From Opitutaceae bacterium (lineage in GTDB: Bacteria; Verrucomicrobiota; Verrucomicrobiia; Opitutales; Opitutaceae), in contig JAUYAK010000048.1 of NCBI GenBank assembly GCA_030693515.1, positions 1 to 64,000 on the forward strand: DNA of 64,000 bases. Direction: 5' to 3'. Position 1 is the first letter of the stretch; each line of letters begins with the position of its first letter. The translations under genes and the position numbers were made by a program. Positions 56,777 to 64,000 of the stretch are shown one piece after another. The notes below the pieces were generated by a model. The model ran no database searches. It saw nothing but the letters and a program-made list of their open reading frames with translations, and had not been told where the DNA came from.

Positions 56777-57002
56777 GGACACACCCCAACGCACCCAGCC
56801 GACCGCAAATCACCCATGAACCCGCAAGCCTCGCTCCCTATTCGGCCCATTCGCGCGGGAAATGACCGTCGACGGAGTGGAACTCACCTGGACGCGGTAG
56901 AGTGGGCCTGATCTTCAGGCGAGACAACGTGAGTCCCTCGTGCCCACGCGAGACTTGCCCGACGACTCGTGCGTGATTACCTCGTCGCAACCCCACCCCG
57001 CC
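56777..57002. other. intergenic region before TonB receptor 4
   Basis: No gene is supported. Short GC-rich inverted segments occur but no clear promoter. The start of receptor 4 at ATG 57003 is preceded by an open frame from 56940 that lacks signal-peptide character. Confidence 0.35.
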
Positions 57003-60000
57003 ATGACCCTTCACGTCTGCCCGCTCCGCGCGGCCGTAGCCACCGCATTCCTGCTGCCCGCCTCGCTCTTGGCGCAAGTCGCGCCCTCCGCTCCGCCTCC
57101 CCGCGTCGCGGCCAGCAACGAACCGCCGGTCGAGCTTTCGCCCTTCGTCATCTCCTCCACCGCCGATACCGGCTGGATTGCGACCGAGACGCTCGCCGGC
57201 TCGCGCCTGCGCACGGATTTCAAGGACGTGCCGAATCAGATCGAGACACTCACCAAGGATTTCATGCAGGATCTCGGGCTCACCTCCCTCGACCAGGCGC
57301 TGATCTACACCGCCAACGTCGAGAACGCCCAGGACTACATCCCCGGCACCGCGGGCAACCAAGTCTCCGATCCCGGGAGCGGCGGCCGCGTGCGCGGCAT
57401 CGGATCGGGCACGCTCACGCGGAATTTTTTCAAGGTCCAGAACCCCTCCGACAACTACAACATCGAGCGCGCCACCGTCGCGAGCGGACCCAACGCGATC
57501 CTCTTTGGCCTCGGCAGCCCCGCCGGCATTCTTGACGCCACGCCCGCCCGCGCGCAGATGCGCAACCGTTACGGCTTCGAACTCAGCTACGATTCGGAGC
57601 ATTCCAAGCGCGCCACCTTCGACGCCAACACCGTCATCCTCCCGCAGCGTCTGGCGCTTCGCCTGATGGGGCTCTCCAAGCGCGAATACACCGAAAAAAG
57701 GCCCAACCTCGACCGCGATGAACGCCTCTACGGCGCGCTCACGTTCAAGCCCTTCAAGTCCACCACGCTCGTGCTCCAGGTCGAAAAGGATTCGCGCAAC
57801 TGGAACCGCGCCGGCCGCATCGTCCCCACCGACTTCATCACTCCGTGGCTCATCGCCGACAAGGTCGCCGGCAGCGGCTACGCAACGGCGAAGCCCATCT
57901 ATGACAACTCCAGCCTCACCGGCATCGGCGCCAACCGCATCTTCGCGCAAGGCGGCAACGCGCCCGTCGTCATCCAGGGCGGCTCCGTCGCCACGCGGAG
58001 CTGGAACCAGTCCGTCACCGTGCGGAGTCCCGGCTCGCTGCCGGGTGTTGATCAGACCTTCGACGCCGGCGGCGGCTTCACGATCCTCGATCCCAAGATT
58101 TTCCCGTTCGACGTGAACATCGTCGGCACCGCGCGCACCGGCCTCCTCGGCGGCCACAACAAGACGATCATCCTCGAGCAGAAGCTCGCCGCCACGCTCT
58201 TCCTCGAGCTGGCCTTCAACCGCGAGGATGCGATCAACCACAAGGCCAGCGGCGGCGCCACCTCGGGCAGCAGCGACTTCCGCCTCGACGTCGATGCCAA
58301 CCGCTACATCCCCGGCACCACCACGCCCAACCCGAACCTCGGCAAACTTTACTACCAGGGCGGCGCCGCCACCACGCTCGACCTCCACGAGCGCGACGAA
58401 TGGCGCGTCACGCTCTCCTACGAGCTCGATCTCGCGCGCAAATTCTCCCCCCATCACTCCGGTTGGAAACGATTTCTCGGCCGCCATCGCCTTTCCGGCC
58501 TCTATACCGGCTCCAAGTCCGACGATCTCAACCAGCAGCAGTTCGAGCGCCGCATCCTCGACGACCCCGTCATTCCCGGCGTGAACCTTACGGCAAAAAC
58601 GGTCAACGGCTGGGCCAACAACGCCACCCGCTCGCCCGTTTTCCGCCACTACTTCGCCAACCCCTACGAGCCCACCGTCGCCGCCGGCTCCATGCTCGGC
58701 GACTGGACCATGACCGACGCCAACGGACGCCCCTACACGCTCTATGCCTTCGACACGCCCCTGCGCGCCGTCGACGGGAAACGCCTCGCCGCCGGCCAGG
58801 TCGCCAGCGGCAGCCTCAATAAATCGACCGCCCAAATCTTCGCCTGGCAGGGCTTCTTCCTGTCCGACCGCGAGCGCCGCGACCGCCTCGTGCTCACGTA
58901 TGGCTATCGCAAGGACTCCGCCAAATCCGCCAACCTCGACGCCGATTCGACGAGGCAGGATTTCTCCGGCCTCTTCCCCGTCCTCTGGGACACCCGCTAC
59001 GCCGCCTACGGCCCCACTCAGACAGGCATCAACCGCAGCCTAGGTATCGTCGCCCGCCCGCTCAAGTGGATCTCCGTCTTCTACAACAAGTCCACGACCT
59101 TCGACCTCAACATCGGCCGCTACGATCCCTTCGGCAACGACATCCCGGGCGCCGGCGGCGACGGTCGCGACTACGGCCTCCGCCTCGATCTGTTCGGCGA
59201 CAAGCTCACGCTCCGGCTCAACAAATACACCAACGCCCTCGGTCCCCAGCGCGCCTCGAACCAAATCAACGCCTACCGCGACATCTTCTTCAACATCGAG
59301 CAGCGCGTCCTCGCCCTCGATCCCACGGCACCGACGATCAACGTCACCGATGGCAACAAGCGCGGCTACCGCACCGCCGGCCGGCCGAATTATTTCATCA
59401 TGTCCGACTTCGAGTCCGAGGGCTACGAGGCCGAGCTGAACTTCTCGCCCACGCGCGCCTGGAACATCCGCCTCAACGGCGCGAAGTCCGAGGCCGTGGA
59501 GTCCAACATCGGCGGCCCGTGGTATGCATGGCGCGACGCGCGCGTGCCCGTGTGGACCGGCGTCGTCGCGAGGAACGGTGAACGCGATTCCGCCGGCCTG
59601 CCCGTCACGTGGAAGACCGCGCCCTACAGCGCCGCCGCGCCCACCGGCCAGACGCTCGAGCAGTATTACAACAGCAGCCTCGTCGGCCAGGCCCTCGCCT
59701 TCATGAGCGCCGCCGATGGCCGCGCCACCGCGACCGCCCGCGGCGCCCGCGCCAACGCCATCGTCAACTACCGCTTCAGCGAGGGTCACCTCAAGGGCTT
59801 CAACGTCGGCGGCGCCCTCCGCTGGCGCTCCGCACCCACGATCGGCTACGGCGTGAAAACCAACTCGTCCGGCACCGTGCTCCTCGACCTCGACCAAGCC
59901 TACAAAGGCAAGACCGAGACCTACCTCGATCTCCTCGCCGCCTATCGCGGCAAGCTGAAGGCCTTCGGCAATCTCAACTATCGCGCCCAGATCAACGTCC

Positions 60001-60119
60001 GCAACGCCCTCAACGCAAACGACCCCGTCCCCATCGGCGCGCTCACCACCGGCGCGATTTCCCGCCTCGCGACCATCGACTCGCGCGTCACGCAGCTCAC
60101 GTTTGCGGTGGATTTCTGA
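57003..60119 (+). CDS. TonB-dependent receptor 4 (no carboxypeptidase-like domain)
   Basis: 1,038 residues from ATG 57003, which gives a signal peptide (LRAAVATAFLLPASLLAQ). The TonB-box-like start is VELSPFVISSTADTGWIATE, followed by a plug (LAGSRLRTDFKDVPNQIETL with TKDFMQDLGLTSLDQAL) and a long barrel ending VTQLTFAVDF. It lacks the N-terminal regulatory-like domain of receptors 1-3 and the INEQR signature. It therefore belongs to another receptor class common in Opitutaceae. The ligand is unknown. It is convergent with nagA. Confidence 0.9.
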   Translation: MTLHVCPLRAAVATAFLLPASLLAQVAPSAPPPRVAASNEPPVELSPFVISSTADTGWIATETLAGSRLRTDFKDVPNQIETLTKDFMQDLGLTSLDQALIYTANVENAQDYIPGTAGNQVSDPGSGGRVRGIGSGTLTRNFFKVQNPSDNYNIERATVASGPNAILFGLGSPAGILDATPARAQMRNRYGFELSYDSEHSKRATFDANTVILPQRLALRLMGLSKREYTEKRPNLDRDERLYGALTFKPFKSTTLVLQVEKDSRNWNRAGRIVPTDFITPWLIADKVAGSGYATAKPIYDNSSLTGIGANRIFAQGGNAPVVIQGGSVATRSWNQSVTVRSPGSLPGVDQTFDAGGGFTILDPKIFPFDVNIVGTARTGLLGGHNKTIILEQKLAATLFLELAFNREDAINHKASGGATSGSSDFRLDVDANRYIPGTTTPNPNLGKLYYQGGAATTLDLHERDEWRVTLSYELDLARKFSPHHSGWKRFLGRHRLSGLYTGSKSDDLNQQQFERRILDDPVIPGVNLTAKTVNGWANNATRSPVFRHYFANPYEPTVAAGSMLGDWTMTDANGRPYTLYAFDTPLRAVDGKRLAAGQVASGSLNKSTAQIFAWQGFFLSDRERRDRLVLTYGYRKDSAKSANLDADSTRQDFSGLFPVLWDTRYAAYGPTQTGINRSLGIVARPLKWISVFYNKSTTFDLNIGRYDPFGNDIPGAGGDGRDYGLRLDLFGDKLTLRLNKYTNALGPQRASNQINAYRDIFFNIEQRVLALDPTAPTINVTDGNKRGYRTAGRPNYFIMSDFESEGYEAELNFSPTRAWNIRLNGAKSEAVESNIGGPWYAWRDARVPVWTGVVARNGERDSAGLPVTWKTAPYSAAAPTGQTLEQYYNSSLVGQALAFMSAADGRATATARGARANAIVNYRFSEGHLKGFNVGGALRWRSAPTIGYGVKTNSSGTVLLDLDQAYKGKTETYLDLLAAYRGKLKAFGNLNYRAQINVRNALNANDPVPIGALTTGAISRLATIDSRVTQLTFAVDF

Positions 60120-60288
60120 GCCGTGGCGCGTCCGCGCCCGAATTTATCTGTGGGAGCGAGCCTGCGCGCCCCCCACAGCAGCCGATGCACGGTGGCGTGA
60201 CAGGGCGTGACTCGGGCTCCGTGGCCCTGGCGCGGAGGCGTGGCGCGTCGCGCCCACCGCCCCAGGGCAACGCGAGGCGCGGACGTCG

Positions 60289-61509
60289 TTAACGGGCGCG
60301 ACACTGCGCCCGATGCTCGCGCCCGCCGATGAAGACCCGCTTCACCGCGAGCTTCCGATCGAGCACGAGCACATCGGCCAGCTTTCCCTTCTCCAAGCTG
60401 CCGACCTGCCGGGCCACCCCGGCGCGCTCCGCCGGTGTGAGCGAGGCCATGCGAATCACGTCGGGCAGTGGCGCCTCGCTCGCCCGCGCCATCGTGCGCA
60501 CCATGGTGTCCATGCCGACGACCGAACTGGCGAGATCGCCCGTTGGCATGCGCCCGACCTTCCCATCGCTGTGGATCCTCGGGCCGTCCACGATCGAGCC
60601 GAAGCGATATTCACCGGGCGGCATGCCCAGCGCACGGTTCGCATCGGTGACGAGGCAAAGGCGCTCCGCTCCCTTAATGACGAAGGCGAATCGCAGCAGC
60701 TCCGGCGCGAGGTGCTGGCCGTCGGCGATGATCTCCGTGCTCATCTCGCCGTGCATCAGGACAAACTCCGCCATGCTGCCCCGCATGGGCGGGCCAAAGC
60801 GCGCCCGCATCGACGGCACCGAACTCATCGCGCACCAGAAGTGGTCCACGTGCCGCATGCCCGCGCGATACGCCCGCGCCATCTCGTCCCAACTCGCGTT
60901 GGAATGACCGCAAGTCGCGAGGCAGCCGTGCCGGGTCGCCGCACGGAAAAACGCCTCGGCTCCCGGCAGCTCCGCCGCACACGTCGCGACCTTGATGATC
61001 CCGCGCTTGAAATACCCGCGGTATTCGGTCGCCGTCGGATCCCGGCGGCCTGCCTTCGCGTGACAGCCGACTTTGCCCTCGGCGAAATAAGGACCGTAGA
61101 AATGCACGCCGGGCACACGCGCGCCGTCCTCCACCGTCCACTCGCGCCGGACCACAGCGCACGCCTCCAGCATGGCCTCAAGCTGCGTCGGCGAGCCGGT
61201 CGTGGTCGTCGGAAAAATCGAGGTGGTGCCGTGCCGGGCATGCGCCCGGTTCGCCGCGCGCACGGCCTCCGCGGTGCCATCCATGTAGTCCGCGCCATCG
61301 CCGCCATGCACATGGATGTCCACGAATCCCGGCGAGAGATAACCGCCGCGCGCATCCACGATCTCGGCCTCGCGCGGGATGCGCACCTTGCCGGCCCGGC
61401 CCACGACCACGATTTTCCCCTCGCGGCAAACGATCGTCGCGTCGGGCAGCAAGCGTTCGGGCAGTATCGCGGTGCCATTGCGGAAGACGAGTGACGGCGC
61501 GGATTTCAT
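60289..61509 (-). CDS. N-acetylglucosamine-6-phosphate deacetylase-like amidohydrolase
   Basis: 406 residues from ATG 61509. The amidohydrolase fold has HVHGGDGADYMDG (H66, H68), the conserved CGHSNA (H202), HFWCAM (H223 region), ADGQHL (H266) and LVTDANRALG (D289). In NagA a Glu follows the His in 'H.EGP' as a metal ligand; here the motif is HFYGPYF, with Tyr138 in that place. The enzyme may use one metal or a different substrate. It would act on an amino-sugar phosphate in the cytoplasm. No other amino-sugar gene is adjacent, though a TonB receptor lies just beyond its 3' end. Confidence 0.8.
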   Translation of the reverse strand: MKSAPSLVFRNGTAILPERLLPDATIVCREGKIVVVGRAGKVRIPREAEIVDARGGYLSPGFVDIHVHGGDGADYMDGTAEAVRAANRAHARHGTTSIFPTTTTGSPTQLEAMLEACAVVRREWTVEDGARVPGVHFYGPYFAEGKVGCHAKAGRRDPTATEYRGYFKRGIIKVATCAAELPGAEAFFRAATRHGCLATCGHSNASWDEMARAYRAGMRHVDHFWCAMSSVPSMRARFGPPMRGSMAEFVLMHGEMSTEIIADGQHLAPELLRFAFVIKGAERLCLVTDANRALGMPPGEYRFGSIVDGPRIHSDGKVGRMPTGDLASSVVGMDTMVRTMARASEAPLPDVIRMASLTPAERAGVARQVGSLEKGKLADVLVLDRKLAVKRVFIGGREHRAQCRAR

Positions 61510-61800
61510 GGCCCGAGCGTGGCTGCGCCGAAACGCAATCTGAAGCACAGAACAAGAGGCATGAAATCGGCCCCGGCCCAACCCGGCGGCGTCAGTTCGC
61601 AGGTGATCGGTGCGGCTGCGGATGTGGGAGCGAGCTGGCTCGCGACTCCGTCCGCAAACCGTCGCGAGCCAGCTCGCTCCCACAAATTCGGCAACCACGC
61701 CCACTGTCGGCGGGGTGCCCTCACCCCGCTTTTGATTCCTCACGCCGCCCGAACAGAACTCAAGCCGTGGCGCAGGCACGCAGCCTTCAAATCTCAAACC
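61510..61800. other. intergenic region with a perfect REP-like palindrome
   Basis: No gene is supported. The region between the nagA-like start and the next gene's stop contains the 23-bp perfect inverted repeat described separately at 61624-61683. Promoter elements for the nagA-like gene are not obvious. Confidence 0.45.
61624..61683. repeat. perfect 23-bp REP-like inverted repeat
   Basis: Arms 61624-61646 and 61661-61683 are exact reverse complements, separated by a 14-nt loop. The arms start with GTGGGAGCGAGCT and end GGCTCGCGAC. They share layout with the pair at 47351-47427 and with a single degenerate copy near 60150-60170. Confidence 0.9.
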
Positions 61801-63999
61801 TCACTTCACCAGCTCCACCTGCTGCGTCGTCCGCAGATAAGCGATCAGGTCGCGGGTCTCGTCGCTCGTGAGTGTTTGCAACAGGCCCTCGGGCATCATC
61901 GAGACGGGCGAGACCTCGCGCGACACGATCTCGGATTTGGCGACGATCGTGTCCTGGCCGATCATGCGGAGCGTGACTTGCCGGTCGTCCTCGGCGGCGA
62001 GGTTGCCGGCGAGCGTGCGGCCATCGCGCGTCGCGAGCGTCACGAGCTGGTAGCCGTCCTGGATCACTTCGCTGGGGTTGAGGATCTCGTTGAGGATGTA
62101 GTCGAGGTTGGCGCGGTTGGAGCCGGTGATGTCGGGGCCGATCTTGCCGCCTTCGCCGTAGAGCTGATGGCACGGCGCGCAGGTGCGGGCATAGACCGCT
62201 CGGCCGGCGGGGAGATTGGCGCGGGCGAGATTCTCCGGGGTGAGGAGCTGCTGCAGCTTGATCAACTCCTGCCGCTTGACCTCGGGCGGCGGTGTGGAGG
62301 GGCCCCAGAAATCCGCGAAAGCCGTGCCGATCACGCGCCGGAGCTGGCGCGCAGCGAAGGCCGTGACATCGCGCCGCGGCACCGCGCCGTCGCGCAGCGC
62401 GTCCAGTAGTTTCTGCGCGGTGGCGGGTCGTGCCGCCAGCGTGAGGATGGCGTCGGCCTTCTCGACGGCGGTGAGCGCCGGGTAGCGGCGCAGCAACTCG
62501 GGCGCGATGCGGGCGTCGTCGTAACTCGCCAGCGCGGTGATGGCGTCGCGGCGCAGGGCGGGCTCGTCCAGCAGCGCCAGCACGGTCGGCAGGGCCGCGC
62601 GATGAGCGTCGCGCGCGAAGCCTTGCAGAATCTCGCGTCGGCGCACGACGGGCGTGGCGATGTCGCGCAGGCTGGCGAGCTGCGCGGCGGCGGCGCGCGC
62701 ATCGCCGTAGAGCCGGCTGATCTCGGTGGCGAGGTCGCGGGTGGCCCGGTCGGCATCGGCGGCGAGCGCCTTCGCGGCGCCGGCCCAGTTGGCCGGGGCG
62801 GCGGCTTCGCTGCGGCCGAAGGCCTTGAGGCCGTCGCGCAGGCCCTCGAGCAGCGCCCGGCGCGCACTGGGCGCGGCACCACCGAGCGCGGCGATCACGA
62901 CGGCGGCTTGCTTCTCCGCGGTGGCGCGGCGCGCCACAAACTGGGTGAGCTGCGGAATCGCACCCTGCGCGACGAGCGTGAGCGCGCGCGCCGGATCGGC
63001 GGGCACGAGCGGCTCGACGCCAAACCAGATCATTTTCGGGAGGTTGTGATCGCCCGCGTCCTCCGCGTGCGTCGCGAGCCCGGCCGCGATGGGCCAGCGC
63101 TCAGCGAGCGGCACGCGCTGGAGCGCGGAGGCGAGGTAGAGCCGCACGACGGGAGACGGGTCGCTCTGCGCGAGCGCGGCGAACTTCGCGAGCGCCGCGG
63201 CACCGGGCGCGTGATCCTCGCCAAGGAGTTGGATCGTCCACGCGCGCACGTGCGGCGCGGCGTGATCGAGCAGCGTGAGCAGGCGCTCGACGGGGAGATT
63301 GTTCGTCACGTGCAGCGCCCAGAGCGCACGGAGCTTGGTCGGCACGGCCTCGGTCTTCGTAAACAGATCCCACAGCGCCGGTGCGACCGCGGCATCGAGT
63401 TTGCCCGCGGCGGCGCGCTGCTGGAGGAGCAGGCGCGCGCGGCGCACATACCAGTCGTTGCGGTGCGTCTGCAAGGCGACGAGTTCGAGGTCGCTCTTCG
63501 TTGCGAGATCGAGGCCGGATTTGCCGGCGAGGCCCTTCGGGGCGACGCGGAAGATGCGGCCGGTTTCCTTGTGGTTCACCGTGATGCCGCAGATGTCGGC
63601 ATCGTGCCAGTCGAGGATGTAGATCGCGCCATCGGGGCCGGTCTCGAGCGCGAAGCCCACCCACTGGGGATCGTTGGCGAGCACGAGGTCGTCGCCGTGG
63701 CGGCCGATGAAGCCGGAGCCGCTGGGCTCGAGCACATCGTTGAGCAGCGCGTGCTCGTGGATGTTGGCCATGAAAATCTGCCCGCGCAGCGCGGCGGGAA
63801 ACTCATCCGCGAGATACACGCGCGCCCCGCCGTGCGCGGAGCGGTGCCGGTGATCGGCGATGGTGCGGATGTCGGCATAGACGTGCGGATTGATGTGCTT
63901 GCCGCCCTGCCGGTGGTAGATGCCCCCGGGAATCACGTGCCAGAGGTGCGGGATGACGCAGGCCGTGATGAACATTTGCCCGTGGTCGTCGAAATCGAG
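61801..63999 (-). CDS. PVC-type HEAT-repeat/cytochrome c protein (5' end outside window)
   Basis: At least 732 residues, with the N-terminus beyond the right edge. The visible part begins with a membrane-bound-dehydrogenase propeller (GHGDDLVLANDPQWVGFALE-type, ETGPDGAIYILDWHDADIC). It continues with HEAT-like helical repeats (about 140-560) and ends in a cytochrome c domain with CAPCHQLYGEGGKIGPDITG and a family-typical tail (GRTLAGNLAAEDDRQVTLRM). Such proteins are abundant in Planctomycetes and Verrucomicrobia and are thought to oxidise sugars or other substrates in the periplasm. The substrate is unknown. Confidence 0.88.
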   Translation of the reverse strand, partial: LDFDDHGQMFITACVIPHLWHVIPGGIYHRQGGKHINPHVYADIRTIADHRHRSAHGGARVYLADEFPAALRGQIFMANIHEHALLNDVLEPSGSGFIGRHGDDLVLANDPQWVGFALETGPDGAIYILDWHDADICGITVNHKETGRIFRVAPKGLAGKSGLDLATKSDLELVALQTHRNDWYVRRARLLLQQRAAAGKLDAAVAPALWDLFTKTEAVPTKLRALWALHVTNNLPVERLLTLLDHAAPHVRAWTIQLLGEDHAPGAAALAKFAALAQSDPSPVVRLYLASALQRVPLAERWPIAAGLATHAEDAGDHNLPKMIWFGVEPLVPADPARALTLVAQGAIPQLTQFVARRATAEKQAAVVIAALGGAAPSARRALLEGLRDGLKAFGRSEAAAPANWAGAAKALAADADRATRDLATEISRLYGDARAAAAQLASLRDIATPVVRRREILQGFARDAHRAALPTVLALLDEPALRRDAITALASYDDARIAPELLRRYPALTAVEKADAILTLAARPATAQKLLDALRDGAVPRRDVTAFAARQLRRVIGTAFADFWGPSTPPPEVKRQELIKLQQLLTPENLARANLPAGRAVYARTCAPCHQLYGEGGKIGPDITGSNRANLDYILNEILNPSEVIQDGYQLVTLATRDGRTLAGNLAAEDDRQVTLRMIGQDTIVAKSEIVSREVSPVSMMPEGLLQTLTSDETRDLIAYLRTTQQVELVK

Positions 64000-64000
64000 G

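Overview
The window is high-GC DNA from a bacterium of the phylum Verrucomicrobiota, most likely family Opitutaceae. This rests on large TonB-dependent receptors with a carboxypeptidase-regulatory-like N-terminus and the 'INEQR(Y/F)AP' signature, several adjacent exported sulfatases, a PVC-type HEAT/cytochrome c protein, and a recurring tandem C-terminal module on four otherwise unrelated exported proteins. The organism is inferred from protein character only. I saw no rRNA, tRNA or CRISPR array.

Positions 1-7.3 kb look like an accessory patch. They hold the last codons of an IS3-family transposase, an exported propeller-like protein, a ParE/antitoxin pair, a beta-helix protein, a HigA antitoxin behind a decayed higB, and a lower-GC two-gene module of a ParB-domain protein and a DNA adenine methylase. 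A further small antitoxin-like remnant follows. clpB (7.6-10.2 kb) is housekeeping.

Positions 10.4-23.4 kb hold exported proteins with the tandem C-terminal module, a denitrification operon on the minus strand and pantothenate/CoA genes. The operon runs nirK-cytochrome c fusion, nirV, SCO, DUF2249, Crp/Fnr regulator. An FNR/DNR-type box sits 41.5 bp upstream of a predicted start site of nirK, with a fitting -10 element, and the regulator has the matching E..SR recognition helix. The minus-strand genes panB, panC and coaX lie just upstream.

Positions 23.5-32.1 kb are mostly housekeeping or single genes: a peroxiredoxin, a thioesterase, an all-alpha dUTPase, a disordered R/G/P-rich protein, murA, ruvB, a cytochrome-sugar dehydrogenase, a glyoxalase-fold dioxygenase and a receiver protein. 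Several palindromic repeat (REP-like) families separate them.

Positions 32.2-56.2 kb form a polysaccharide-type locus on the plus strand: a lamin-tail protein, TonB receptor 1, four sulfatases, TonB receptor 2, an ECF sigma/FecR/STN-TonB receptor signalling triad, and three Tat-exported proteins (two of the polysaccharide pyruvyl transferase fold around one beta-propeller). It suggests uptake and desulfation of a sulfated glycan under cell-surface signalling control, although no glycoside hydrolase is present. The rest holds a small membrane protein, a fourth and different TonB receptor, a divergent NagA-like deacetylase, and a PVC-type heme protein cut by the right edge.
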